Shown here: one piece after another, positions 7,788 through 16,091 of the stretch
How positions within the stretch are numbered: position 1 is the first letter of the stretch
How the letters are laid out: the number at the start of each line of letters is the position of its first letter
IMG/VR virus record: IMGVR_UViG_3300017987_000192
Location: 1 to 37,372 of that record
Source: a virus
Reading direction: 5' to 3' (one strand)
Length of the DNA: 37,372 nt
Position numbers and translations under genes: made by a program
The notes under the pieces: model-generated
What the model was told of the DNA's origin: nothing
The model's database searches: none
Seen by the model: only the letters and a program-made list of their open reading frames with translations

Positions 7788-9668
7788 TCAGTACCTCACC
7801 GCCTGGAACTCGACGTCGTCGACGCCCTCGACGTCGACGAGCTCGTACCGGTCGTCCATCACCAACATCGTCATGCTGAGGTTCACGTGGGCCTTCTCGG
7901 ACGCCTCGTCCGCGACCCCGGTCTCATAGTCCGTCACGCCGCCGAGCTTCTTCGGCGCCAGCAGCATCATCGGCAGCGACCAGGTGTTCGTCATCGCGTC
8001 GCCGAACCGCTCCCACCAGCCGGCGCCCTCCATCTGGCCGATCTGGGCGTAGTTGGCCTGCGACTTCGGGGCGATCAGCGACATCCACTTGGCCATCACC
8101 TGCTGGATCAGGGCGCCTCCGCCGGTCCCGCGCAGCGCGTGCTTCTCGATCGCCGCGCCGATGCCCGTGCCGGTTTCCCACGCCCCATAGGCGGCCATCG
8201 CCGTTTCTGCCCCGCTTGCCCTTCGCCCGCCGCGGCCGACAGTGGGGGCGTACCAGGCGGCCGCTGCCCTTCGCCCGCCGCCGGCTCGAGGCACGCCGGC
8301 GCCGGCGCCGGCCCCGCCGGCGAGCGCACCACCAGGACCACCCATCGCCGCCGGCCAGTTCGTCACGAACACCGGTGTCCCCGTCGCCGCGCGGGCGGCC
8401 GCGGCGAGGCCGCCGCCTCCCGCCGGTGCCCCGCGCATCGCGCCGGCGAGGCCGCCAAACACCGTGACGAGCTTCTGCACGCCGGCGGCCGCCGTCATCC
8501 CCAGCAACGCCGCGGTGATCGCGCGGATCGCCACCGGATGTTCGTTGAGGACGCGCAGCAGCCGGGTGAAGTTGTCCAACAGCCCACCGGTGCCCATTTG
8601 CAGGAACTTCTCGGCTTCCGCCCGAACGGCCCGGAGCTGTTCCTTGGTCGACTCCATGTGCCGCTCGAAACCGCCAGCGACGAACCCCTCGGAGTTCTGC
8701 GCGTCCTGCAGCAGCTGGTCGTAGGTCTCGAGCTCGGCGATCGCCGTCGAGATCCAGGTCAGCGCCTCCTTCTCGGTGAACACCTTCTGCAGCGCGACGA
8801 CGTCGCCGCCGGAGGCCTGGGCGATGTCGTGAAGGATGTCGCTGAAGTCCCGCCACTGGCGGACGCCGTTCTCGTCGACGCCGGCGAAGACGTCGACGCC
8901 GAGCTCCTTCTTGAGCTTCTTCGCGCGGGGGACGAGGGCGTTCATGAAGGCGAGCGTCGACGTCGCGGCCTTTGCCGGGTCACCCTTGGCCAGGATCCCC
9001 ATCTGCAGCGCGGCTGCCGACACGGCGACAGCGGTCTGGCCCTCCATCCCGATCGCCCGCATGCCGGCGGCGACCTCAGGAAGGTACTGCGCCATCATGT
9101 TCAGCGAGAAGCTGCCCTGGTTGGCGACAACGGCGAGCGCGCCGAGCGCCTGCTCCATCTCTTCGGGCGGCACGTTCAGGCTACGGTTGAGAAAGAACGC
9201 CGTCTTGGCCAGGTCCTCGAGCGGCGTTTGCGTCGCGGTCGCGACTCGGCCGACCTGGCCGATCAGGTCGACGGCGGTGTCCAGGTCCATCCCGGCCTCG
9301 ACGAGCTGGCTCAGCCCATCGACGAGCTCGTCGGCGGTCTTGCCCGTCGCCGAGCCGGACAGGCCCAGCAGCTGGCGCTTGAGCTCCTCCATCCGACCGT
9401 CGGTGATCTGCGCGGTGTTCGCGATCGTACGGAGCTTGCTGTCGAACTCGACCAGGCCGCGGCCGATCGCGCCGGTGCCGAGCAGCGCCGCGACGGTGCC
9501 CATGCCGTTGATCTGGTTGGACAGAAACTGCACGCCGCGGCCGGCGCCGCGCATCACCGTGTCGACGTGGCGGCCGAACCCGGTGACCTTGCGCTGGGCG
9601 CGACCCACCCCTCGGCTGAACCGGTCCTTCAGCCCCAGGATGATGTCTACGCGTCCGTCGGTCGGCAT
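7788..9668 (-). CDS. Tail tape measure protein (TP901 family)
   Basis: The 626-residue protein is the longest tail protein and lies right after the tail chaperone genes, as expected. It opens MPTDGRVDIILGLKDRFSRG, common in Mu-like tape measures. Residues about 70-330 form the TP901 core: FDSKLRTIANTA, then repeated amphipathic helices with the AAALQMGILAKGD segment. A low-complexity region of A, G, R and P near 425-500 contains GGAGAGAGVPRAGGG. At about 1.5 angstrom per residue the length predicts a tail of roughly 90 nm, a rule-of-thumb estimate. It sets tail length and is partly ejected ahead of the DNA. Confidence 0.92.
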   Translation of the reverse strand: MPTDGRVDIILGLKDRFSRGVGRAQRKVTGFGRHVDTVMRGAGRGVQFLSNQINGMGTVAALLGTGAIGRGLVEFDSKLRTIANTAQITDGRMEELKRQLLGLSGSATGKTADELVDGLSQLVEAGMDLDTAVDLIGQVGRVATATQTPLEDLAKTAFFLNRSLNVPPEEMEQALGALAVVANQGSFSLNMMAQYLPEVAAGMRAIGMEGQTAVAVSAAALQMGILAKGDPAKAATSTLAFMNALVPRAKKLKKELGVDVFAGVDENGVRQWRDFSDILHDIAQASGGDVVALQKVFTEKEALTWISTAIAELETYDQLLQDAQNSEGFVAGGFERHMESTKEQLRAVRAEAEKFLQMGTGGLLDNFTRLLRVLNEHPVAIRAITAALLGMTAAAGVQKLVTVFGGLAGAMRGAPAGGGGLAAAARAATGTPVFVTNWPAAMGGPGGALAGGAGAGAGVPRAGGGRRAAAAWYAPTVGRGGRRASGAETAMAAYGAWETGTGIGAAIEKHALRGTGGGALIQQVMAKWMSLIAPKSQANYAQIGQMEGAGWWERFGDAMTNTWSLPMMLLAPKKLGGVTDYETGVADEASEKAHVNLSMTMLVMDDRYELVDVEGVDDVEFQAVRY

Positions 9669-9803
9669 GCTACGGTGACCTCGTGATCCTCGTCGTCCTG
9701 CTCCTGGCGCTGCTCGCTGCGCCGCTGTACATCGCGGCGCTGTTCGAGCTGCTGCCGACCTGGGCGGCCTGGCCGGCGCTCATCGCGAGCGCCTGGGTCG
9801 TCC

Positions 9804-10357
9804 TCAGGTCGACTCCTTCTTCTTCATCGCCTCCTTCACCGCCTTGCCAATGACCAGCGCGGCCGCGATCTGCCCGTCGGTCAGCTCGTTCGCCGGAACG
9901 CCGAAGTAGGCGTGGAGCTTCTCGGCTCCGAGCCAGGCGAGCTGCTGGCCGACGGTGACGCTTCCCCCAGCTCGTCCATGGCCTCCTTCGGGAACGACTC
10001 CAGCGGCGGGCTCACCGACTCCTGGTGAACGCCCTGGTGAGCCGACAGGTAGTCGATCTCGCCGCGGTTCAGAGCCTTGCGGACCTCGTCGGGGCTCGAC
10101 GCGAGCGGCTCGCTCGTCTCGGGATCGACCAGCGCGCGGAACAGCGTCTGCACGCCGAGCTCGTAGCAGTACTCCTGCCAGCCCGGCGTCGTGCCGATCG
10201 CCACCTTCAGCTCGGCCAACCTCTGCAACGCGGCGGCGTTGGCGTTCTGGGCCTCCGACGCCGGCAGCGGGATCAGTCCGACCTTCGTGCCGGCCCGGGC
10301 GAGCTCGACCACCTTGATCGAGCCCTTGCCCGCGAGCATCTCGATGAGCTTGCCCAC
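9804..10357 (-). CDS. Frameshifted tail assembly chaperone (gp41 plus extension)
   Basis: This entry is the joint product expected if ribosomes slip by -1 near the heptamer GGGGGAA (plus-strand 9962-9968). The upstream frame runs from 10357 to the slip site. The downstream frame then continues to the stop at 9804 through SVTVGQQLAWLGAEK and ends KAVKEAMKKKEST, giving about 184 residues. Such -1 or related slips between sheath/tube genes and the tape measure are a well-known feature of long-tailed phages; the two products chaperone the tape measure. The frame change is in the -1 sense by coordinate. The efficiency of slipping on G GGG GAA is not known. Confidence 0.6.
9881..10357 (-). CDS. Tail assembly chaperone, short form (Mu gp41-like)
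   Basis: The 158-residue unshifted product starts MGKLIEMLAGKGSIKVVELA, typical of Mu gp41-like tail assembly proteins. It lies between the tail tube and the tape measure. Its last 25 or so residues are Ser/Pro-rich (SPSASSSPGSEP) and look unlike natural protein, as often happens past a frameshift site. The real functional C-terminus is then the alternative -1 frame described for 9804-10357. In length and position it matches the short chaperone G of lambda and gp41 of Mu. Confidence 0.75.
   Translation of the reverse strand: MGKLIEMLAGKGSIKVVELARAGTKVGLIPLPASEAQNANAAALQRLAELKVAIGTTPGWQEYCYELGVQTLFRALVDPETSEPLASSPDEVRKALNRGEIDYLSAHQGVHQESVSPPLESFPKEAMDELGEASPSASSSPGSEPRSSTPTSAFRRTS
9962..9968 (-). 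promoter_or_regulatory. Candidate -1 frameshift site GGGGGAA
   Basis: In the frame of the tail chaperone the codons are CTG GGG GAA GCG. A one-base backward slip on the G run gives GGA AGC GTC and opens the frame that ends at 9804. The P-site tRNA can re-pair perfectly (GGG to GGG). The A-site pairing is imperfect, so the site is not an ideal X XXY YYZ heptamer. Confidence 0.5.
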
Positions 10358-10366
10358 CGTGGCCTC

Positions 10367-10744
10367 CTACGCGATGCGCTTGCCGGTCAGCAGCAACAGC
10401 GACACGCGATCGACCGTCTCGCCCTGGTCGTTCTGGACCCCCGACTCGAACGAGGACGACGAGCACCGGGAGTACGAGTACTTCGGACAGCTCGGCCGCT
10501 TCGGCAGCAGCTGAACGACCGCCTCCTCGAGGTCCTCCCAGATCGGGAACTCCGGCGACGCGGGACACTCGAAGTCCAGCGTCCGTGTCTTCTTGCCGCG
10601 GAACGTCCCGACCGAGTCGCCGGTCAGGTCCACGAACGGCGCCTCGCGGCGGGCGGTGTCGACCCGCAGCGTGATCCGCGAGGTCGGAATGTGCTGACCG
10701 TTGATCCAGAGATCGCACTGGTCAGTGAGGGTGGAAACGGGCAT
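10367..10744 (-). CDS. Tail tube protein (Mu gpM/gp40-like)
   Basis: The 125-residue protein follows the sheath gene and has the length of Mu gp40 (118 residues). The N-terminus MPVSTLTDQCDLWINGQHIPTS and the strand pattern with TARREAPFVDLTGDSVG fit the family of small beta-barrel tube proteins that stack into hexameric rings inside the sheath. It carries a short run of Ser and Cys (KYSYSRCSSSSFESG). The ribosome site GGAGGAAC lies before the ATG. Assignment is strong by position, weaker by sequence. Confidence 0.8.
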   Translation of the reverse strand: MPVSTLTDQCDLWINGQHIPTSRITLRVDTARREAPFVDLTGDSVGTFRGKKTRTLDFECPASPEFPIWEDLEEAVVQLLPKRPSCPKYSYSRCSSSSFESGVQNDQGETVDRVSLLLLTGKRIA

Positions 10745-10780
10745 CTGTTCCTCCCGGCCGGCCCGTCACCGGCCTGCTGG

Positions 10781-12226
10781 TCAGCTCGTCAGGGCCGTCT
10801 CGAGGTAGTCGACCCGCGTGTAGATCTTGTGCAGCCCCGGCACGACGACGGCCGGGACGCGGACGTCCATCTGCGTCTGGTCGACGCTGTTGCGCTCCAC
10901 GATGACGTTGTCGAGGTTGTCGTCGACCTGGTGGAGGTACTCGAGCCGCTCGATCGCCTTGAGCACCTCGACGACCTCGCCCTTGACCACGTCGAGCAGC
11001 TCGTCGGTGAACTTGCCCTTGGCGAACTTGCTGCCGAACATCGCGTTGAGCTGGTACCGGACGAACTCGAGGACCCGCAGCGTCTGGACGTCGAGCATCG
11101 CCTCGAACGGCGTGCCTCCGGCGGTCTCGTAGCAGGTCGTGATCGTGCGAACGATCCGCATCCGCAGACCGTCGGGGGAGACGACCGGTCCAACGCCGGC
11201 CCAGAGCAACGTCTCGAGCTCGGTCGACGTCAGTCGGTTCGCCGCGGTCGGCACGTCGACGCCGAGCAGCTCGGTGTTGTTCAGGGGCATCGCCAGGTCG
11301 GTCTCGGCGGCGATCGCCGCGGCGTACTGCGCGGCGAGCTCCCACGGGGTGATCTTGGCGTTCTTGGCGAACGCCGCGGCCATCCGGTACGAGGTCTTGA
11401 AGTTGGCCGCGAGCGTTGTCGCCGCCGACAGCGTCCCGGTCGTCGCGTACACCCCGAACCCGCCCCGCATCTCCAGCGGCGCCCCGACGGTGTCGAGGTG
11501 GGTCTTGAGCTTGCCGAGCTCGGTGCTGTCCTCGAACCCGCCGAGGACGATGATGTCGAAGTGCTCGGCCTCGACCTCGCCCAGGGCGTCATCGGGATCG
11601 GCGTAGTTCGCACCGGACGCCATGTCGACGACGGTGACGCTGATCCCGGTCAGGCCGTTGAGCAGCTCGTAGCCGAGGTAGATGTCGTTGCCGTGCGGGC
11701 CGTCGTTGCGCGCGGTGACGTCGATGTTGTCGCTGTCGTCGGCGAAGGTGCACGGCATGTCGCCGAGCTCGGCCGAGCCCGACGCGATGAACGCGTCGAC
11801 GACGTCGGCGGCGGCGTCACCGACGGCGACCGGGACGTCGACGTACCGGTGCCCGCACCACAGCCGCAGCGTGCCGGCGACGGTGCACGTGCCGGACAGC
11901 TGGAACTCGCCGTCCGCGGCGACGCCGGTGTCCGAGTCGTCCAGCGCGATCGCCTCGGCGCGGATGTTCGGGTGCTGCTTGAACGCCGCGAGCAGCATCA
12001 TCGCCAGCGTCGAGCCCTCGCCGAAGAACTCCTTGGCCTTGGCGTCGGAGTACACCTGCTTGAGGACCTTTTCGGCGACGGTGCCGTCGCTGGTGCGCTG
12101 CCCGATGAACAGCACGCGCGGTGCTGCGGTCGCGATCAGCCCGGCCTGGGCGAGCAGGACGTTGAGCTCGATCGCGCGGCCCGGCGTCCGGCGGCCGCTG
12201 GGAATGCTGTCGAATTCGATGGTCAT
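10781..12226 (-). CDS. Contractile tail sheath protein (Mu gpL/gp39-like)
   Basis: The 481-residue protein has the size of Mu gpL (495) and its typical opening, TIEFDSIPSGRRTPGRAIEL, in which the family motif is F-x-x-I-P-x-x-x-R-x-P-G. Further marks are the VLFIGQR segment near residue 40, the central YADPDDALGEVEAEHFDIIV part, and the C-terminal swap-strand end KIYTRVDYLETALTS. These are known traits of Mu-type sheaths. It polymerises around the tube and contracts on infection. Its presence defines the particle as a myovirus. Confidence 0.93.
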   Translation of the reverse strand: MTIEFDSIPSGRRTPGRAIELNVLLAQAGLIATAAPRVLFIGQRTSDGTVAEKVLKQVYSDAKAKEFFGEGSTLAMMLLAAFKQHPNIRAEAIALDDSDTGVAADGEFQLSGTCTVAGTLRLWCGHRYVDVPVAVGDAAADVVDAFIASGSAELGDMPCTFADDSDNIDVTARNDGPHGNDIYLGYELLNGLTGISVTVVDMASGANYADPDDALGEVEAEHFDIIVLGGFEDSTELGKLKTHLDTVGAPLEMRGGFGVYATTGTLSAATTLAANFKTSYRMAAAFAKNAKITPWELAAQYAAAIAAETDLAMPLNNTELLGVDVPTAANRLTSTELETLLWAGVGPVVSPDGLRMRIVRTITTCYETAGGTPFEAMLDVQTLRVLEFVRYQLNAMFGSKFAKGKFTDELLDVVKGEVVEVLKAIERLEYLHQVDDNLDNVIVERNSVDQTQMDVRVPAVVVPGLHKIYTRVDYLETALTS

Positions 12227-12253
12227 CGGATCTGCCTCTCCGCGGCCTGGTCT

Positions 12254-12499
12254 CTACCGGCCGCCGTCCGTGGTCTTCTTCTGCTTGGGCTTGGGCTGCG
12301 GCCGGGCCTTCGCCTTCGGCACGACGATGACGGCGCCCTCGGCAATCATCGTCCGCCACCAGCGGCTCGAGTTGACGCGGACAGCCTTCTCGGCGTCTGC
12401 CGCGAGCGTCCCCTGGGGCAGGAACCGCCGGCGCTGGCCCTCGATGGGGATCGCCATCCCGGGCTTGGCCAGCAGGTACAGCTCTGCGTTGCGTTCCAT
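12254..12499 (-). CDS. Small Mu gp38-like protein (DUF2635)
   Basis: The 81-residue protein carries the DUF2635 pattern: AKPGMAIPIEGQRRRFLPQG near residues 11-30, then SRWWRTMIAEGAVIVV near 44-59. Mu gp38 has the same 'K-P-x-x-G ... FLP-x-x-G ... WxRRLxDGDV' layout in the same place, right before the sheath gene. The role in Mu is not established. The C-terminal tail is a basic Lys/Pro/Gln run (KAKARPQPKPKQKK), longer than in Mu. The ribosome region is weak, and the start is four bases after the gp37-like stop. Confidence 0.8.
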   Translation of the reverse strand: MERNAELYLLAKPGMAIPIEGQRRRFLPQGTLAADAEKAVRVNSSRWWRTMIAEGAVIVVPKAKARPQPKPKQKKTTDGGR

Positions 12500-12502
12500 G
12501 GC

Positions 12503-13096
12503 CTACTCGTCCTCCAGCTCGGTGATGCCCTGCAAAACCGGGTCGTCGGCCTCGGGGGGCTTGTGGATGCTCTGCTCGATCTGCTTGACGTCGGGGTACC
12601 CGTCGTCGTCCTCGGTCAGCGAGACCTCGAACGACGTCTCCCAGGGGTACTGGTAGACGATGACGGGCACCTCGTCGGCGGTCGCCTCGAGGGCGATCTG
12701 GTAGCCCTGGTCCGGCGACAGCGGCACCAGGTCGTCGAACCCCAGCTTCTGGCCAAACAGCCGCGTCCGGATCGACTGCAACAGCGGCAGCACGCCGGTC
12801 TGGGACGCCTTGCCGACGAGCCGGGCCTCCTCGCTGTATTTCGTCGAGACGGCGACGTAGACTGCCACCGTCAGCGTGACCCGCAGCATGTCGACGGTGA
12901 TGCGCTTTTCGGTGCTCCGCAGCGGGTAGACCCAGAGCGCCGGGAAGCCGCCCACCGGCTCGCCCTGGACGAGCTTCTCGAGCTCGGCGGCGTACAGCTT
13001 GACGACGGCGCAGGCGCCACCGTTCTCTCGGTGCAGCGTCGCCTTGAGCCGAGCGACGACGGCCTGGCTGATCGTCGTGTCGGTCGGCGCCGTCAT
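12503..13096 (-). CDS. Tail terminator-like protein, Mu gp37-like (DUF1834)
   Basis: The ATG at 13096 overlaps the previous stop as ATGA and gives 197 residues. The sequence has the compact alpha/beta plan of phage tail terminators: an N-terminal helix (TTISQAVVARLKATLH), LYAAELEKL, then strands (ALWVYPLR, ITVDMLRVTLTVAVYVAVST) and a middle helix VGKASQTGVLPLLQSIRTRLFG. It lies in the Mu gp37 place before gp38 and the sheath. The end is acidic. It probably caps the tail for head joining. A longer open frame upstream is a shadow inside the preceding gene. Confidence 0.75.
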   Translation of the reverse strand: MTAPTDTTISQAVVARLKATLHRENGGACAVVKLYAAELEKLVQGEPVGGFPALWVYPLRSTEKRITVDMLRVTLTVAVYVAVSTKYSEEARLVGKASQTGVLPLLQSIRTRLFGQKLGFDDLVPLSPDQGYQIALEATADEVPVIVYQYPWETSFEVSLTEDDDGYPDVKQIEQSIHKPPEADDPVLQGITELEDE

Positions 13097-13668
13097 CGGC
13101 TCGCCCCCAGGTACCGCACGAGCACCTGCTCGGCGCGCTGGACGTCCTCGGACAACCAGACCAGGAACGGCCTGGCGTCGATGTGGACCTGGGTCTTCAG
13201 CACGAACAGCGGCCGGAGCTTGTCGCGTCCGACCTTCTGCACGATCAGCCCGATCCGGTCGCCGTCCTTGCGGTACAGGATGAACGTCCGGCTGTACCGC
13301 CGCGGCGCCGCCTTCGTCCCCGGCAGCGGAACCGCGATGGCCCGCGCGTTTCGCGGACGGATGGTGCCGCCGAGCTGGTGCAGCCGAGCTCCCCGCCGAG
13401 CCGTGCCGACGCGGAGCTCGTTCCCCCGGACGACCCGGTGGGTGATGCTGCCCTGCAGGCGCCGGCTGTTCAGCAGGGGCTTGCCGCCGCGTAGAACCGG
13501 CTTCCACGGCTCCGGCCGGCCGCCGGACCTGAACGTCAACGGGATCGACGTGTCGACCATGTACCGGCCGATCGACTCCAGCGGTGGACGCAGGTCGTCG
13601 CCGCGCCGCTGGAGCCGCCCGAGCAGCTCCTGGACCCTGTCGTCGTCGACCTGGTGAAGAATCGTCAC
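13093..13668 (-). CDS. Phage virion morphogenesis / tail completion protein (gpG/gpS-like)
   Basis: The 191-residue protein shows the pattern of the phage virion morphogenesis family (P2 gpS, Mu gpG). It starts with a helical leader (VQELLGRLQRRGDDLRPPLE), then a strand with RYMVDTSIPLTFRSGGRPEPWKP split around residue 45; the F-x-x-x-G-x-P-x-x-W motif is diagnostic. Then come KPLLNSRRLQGSI and LHQLGGTIRPRN, also typical. It helps join head and tail. In Mu the G gene lies between F and I, whereas here it follows the gp36-like gene, so the order is rearranged relative to Mu. Confidence 0.85.
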   Translation of the reverse strand: MTILHQVDDDRVQELLGRLQRRGDDLRPPLESIGRYMVDTSIPLTFRSGGRPEPWKPVLRGGKPLLNSRRLQGSITHRVVRGNELRVGTARRGARLHQLGGTIRPRNARAIAVPLPGTKAAPRRYSRTFILYRKDGDRIGLIVQKVGRDKLRPLFVLKTQVHIDARPFLVWLSEDVQRAEQVLVRYLGASR

Positions 13669-14087
13669 AGCCCGCTCATCGATCCGTCAGTGAACTTCCG
13701 TTCCGGAGCGTCCCGCCCCGGAACCCGGGTCGTGCTCATCGCCTCGTCGCTCGTGCCGCCGAACGTCCCGGCCTTCGCGCCGGATGCCAGCGCCTCAAGC
13801 GCCTTGTCGTACCGCTCCTCGACCGTCTTGCCGACGACGCCGCCGCGGTGCAGGTGGTACCAAGCGATCCGGCAGGTCAGCAGGATCAGCCGATCGGGGG
13901 GGGAGGACAGGGGAACCGCCAGCCCGTGCCGCGCGAGGATCGCGTCGACCTCGGCCTCGGCGTCGGTGATCGCCGCGGTCACCCGCGACGTGACCACCGA
14001 GCCGGTGCCCTCGTCGTCCGTCAGGGCGACGAGATCGTCGGCCGGGTAGCGGGCCTCGATGTCGGACTGGCTGATGTAGTTCCCCAT
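13665..14087 (-). CDS. Head-tail connector protein, Mu gp36-like (DUF1320)
   Basis: The 140-residue protein matches DUF1320: the N-terminus MGNYISQSDIEARYPADDLVALTDDEG, shown by its motifs YISQSDIEARY and LTDDEG, is followed by VTAAITDAEAEVDAILARHG and a RIAWYHLHRG helix. DUF1320 proteins are about 140 residues long and lie just after the major capsid gene in Mu. They are regarded as adaptor proteins of the head-tail joint. It overlaps the gpG-like gene by an ATGA quartet. Confidence 0.88.
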   Translation of the reverse strand: MGNYISQSDIEARYPADDLVALTDDEGTGSVVTSRVTAAITDAEAEVDAILARHGLAVPLSSPPDRLILLTCRIAWYHLHRGGVVGKTVEERYDKALEALASGAKAGTFGGTSDEAMSTTRVPGRDAPERKFTDGSMSGL

Positions 14088-14105
14088 GTCCTCACGTCAC
14101 CCCGA

Positions 14106-15005
14106 TCAAGTGGTGCCGTCGCTACCGACGATCGACCAGTACGGGCCGACGCCCACGGCGTACCGGCCGCGGACCCCGTACACGTACTTGTCGCGGTTCC
14201 AGACGTTGTCCGAGTCGGGCTTCGTCTGGCTCTCGAACACGATCTTCTCCTGGATCTGATGCACGAACGGCGGCAGATCCTTGACGATCAGGAACCAGTA
14301 GCCCGGGTTGTCGTGCAGGTGCGGCAGCACGACGACGTCGGCCTTGCCCTTGCGGACGTTCGTCGCTCCGGACGAGCCGGTCGCGGCGACGACGATCTGC
14401 TCGGCGTCGTCCTCGAGATCCGGCGAGACGACGAGCGCCAGGCGCTCCATGCCGGTCCAGATGTACTCGCCCTCGCTGTCCTTGAGGCTGAACAGCGCGG
14501 CCCGAGCGTCGGCGAACGCGTCGCCGGCGAGCGCGGCGGTCTGCTTGTTGTCGATCGTCTGGCCGCCCCAGGAGTGGGCGTCGGCGCAGAGGGCGACGCC
14601 GTCGTAGGACTTGGTCGTGCCGAACGCGTTGTTCAGCAGGTCGCCGAGCATCTTCAGCGGGTGCAGCCGCGCCCGCGAGGCCATCATCTGGACCTCGGGA
14701 CCGTACTGCTCACCGCGACCCAGGCGCACGTGGTGCCCGGGCACGCCCAGGGTCGCCTCGTAGGCCTTGCTCAGGACGCTCAGCACGCCCAGCTTGTGGG
14801 CCTTCTCGGCGCGATCGCCGTCCCACTCCCGGGGGCTCGGCAGCCCGTCGGGGATCGGGTAGTCGACCTTGTCGGCCGAGTCGTGGACGACCCGCATCAG
14901 CCCGAACCCGGGATGCGAACCGGCCAGGTCGTAGTACTTGTTGAACACCGTCGACAGCCCGCGACCGTACATCGCGATCGCCGCCGCGCCTGCTACCTTG
15001 CTCAT
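14106..15005 (-). CDS. Major capsid protein (Mu gpT-like)
   Basis: The 299-residue protein has the length of Mu gpT (305) and its place after the protease/scaffold genes. Family traits are the opening that ends FNKYYDLAG, a SRARLHPLKMLGDLLNNAFG segment around residues 115-134, CADAHSWGG near 150, and the C-terminus DKYVYGVRGRYAVGVGPYW, equivalent to the YGVR-x-R-x-N-x-GFGxW end of Mu-type capsids. It forms the HK97-like shell. The ribosome site GGAGGAG sits before the ATG, consistent with strong expression. Confidence 0.93.
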   Translation of the reverse strand: MSKVAGAAAIAMYGRGLSTVFNKYYDLAGSHPGFGLMRVVHDSADKVDYPIPDGLPSPREWDGDRAEKAHKLGVLSVLSKAYEATLGVPGHHVRLGRGEQYGPEVQMMASRARLHPLKMLGDLLNNAFGTTKSYDGVALCADAHSWGGQTIDNKQTAALAGDAFADARAALFSLKDSEGEYIWTGMERLALVVSPDLEDDAEQIVVAATGSSGATNVRKGKADVVVLPHLHDNPGYWFLIVKDLPPFVHQIQEKIVFESQTKPDSDNVWNRDKYVYGVRGRYAVGVGPYWSIVGSDGTT

Positions 15006-15097
15006 CTGCTCCTCCTACGCCCCGGCCTGGGGCGGCTGTTCCAGCTCCTCGTTCGACCGGGGCGAGACCAGCCCGCCCCGGCCAGGGTTCACGCCGA

Positions 15098-16027
15098 TCA
15101 GGCGCTCCAGGTCGCGTCGTCCGGCACGCACTCGGTGACGAGGACGCCGTTGGCGTTCGCGTCGTGCCCGCCGTCGCTGGACGCGGCCGAGACGTAGACG
15201 GTCTCGTCGGCGGTGTTCGCCAGGGTGCAGGCGAACTCGCCGTTGGAGTCGGCCTTGACGACCGCGTAGCCGGCGCCCGAGCTCAGGATCGAGCCCTTCG
15301 TCGCCGTGGCGAACGTGCAGGTCGCGCTCAGGTCGTGCCCGCCCTCGTACTCGTCCTTGGTCGCCAGGATCTTGAAGACCCCGGTCTTGGCCAGCGCCGT
15401 GCCGCTGAGGGTCTTCAGCGCCGCCGTCAGCGCCGCGTCGGTGCCCCCGCCGCCGACGTCCGGGCACGCGACGTCGACGCGCACCATCTTCGTCGCGAGC
15501 TCGGCGATCGCCGCCTCGACGTCGGTCGCCGCGAGGTGTCCGTCGCCGTCCTCGAAGTCGATCTCGTCGGCGTCGTGCTTGCTCGAGTCGCCGTCCAGGT
15601 GCGTCTCGAGCTTCTCGAAGTCCGGCGCGATCCGGATCCAGTCCTCGGCGGAATTGACCTCCGCGACGAACCCCGCGAACACGTGGTTCGTGACGTCGGA
15701 GCTCAGGCCGAGGGTGTTGTTGTCCTTGACGTAGACCCGCTTGCCCACGTCGTCGACCGACAGCGCCGACTCCATGTCGGACTCGAACTCGCCGCTGACG
15801 TACACCTCGGCGTACAGGTCGCCGTCCGAGCCGTCGGAGTTGTCGACGTACTCGGCCGACTTGCCGGCGTACCGGTAGCCGGAGGTGTCCGCCGCGCTGA
15901 CGAGGTAGCCGCTGGCGTTGAGGCACACGTGGGTGCCCAGGTAGATGATGGTCGACGCCGCGACCGGGTAGCTCCGGAGCTGCCCGGCGCGCATCACGTT
16001 CTTCTGGTCTTCGGTGACCGCCGTCAT
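15098..16027 (-). CDS. Capsid decoration-like protein (DUF2190-type N-terminus)
   Basis: The 309-residue protein lies between the scaffold and the major capsid. Residues about 10-125 look like a capsid cement or DUF2190-type beta-barrel: a leader with SYPVAASTIIYLGTHVCLNASG, then YRYAGKS and VSGEFESD, DDVGKRVYVKDNNTL, with alternating polar and hydrophobic residues. The C-terminal half (from about 200) is Thr/Ala/Gly-rich and resembles an immunoglobulin-like or surface domain. It probably stabilises or decorates the outside of the head. A 92-base gap to the capsid gene (15006-15097) has no gene I can see. Confidence 0.65.
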   Translation of the reverse strand: MTAVTEDQKNVMRAGQLRSYPVAASTIIYLGTHVCLNASGYLVSAADTSGYRYAGKSAEYVDNSDGSDGDLYAEVYVSGEFESDMESALSVDDVGKRVYVKDNNTLGLSSDVTNHVFAGFVAEVNSAEDWIRIAPDFEKLETHLDGDSSKHDADEIDFEDGDGHLAATDVEAAIAELATKMVRVDVACPDVGGGGTDAALTAALKTLSGTALAKTGVFKILATKDEYEGGHDLSATCTFATATKGSILSSGAGYAVVKADSNGEFACTLANTADETVYVSAASSDGGHDANANGVLVTECVPDDATWSA

Positions 16028-16091
16028 GTCCTTCTCTCCTGCGTTGCCGGGTGCTCCCCGGGGGGTTCCGTTTCAGCTCCTCGCGTCGGGA

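Noticed and set aside
10025-13657. A 1210-residue plus-strand open frame opposite the tail genes
   Set aside because: It is antisense to seven well-recognised tail genes. Long antisense frames arise in GC-rich DNA from codon bias, and the translation is Arg/Asp/Val-rich with no motif.
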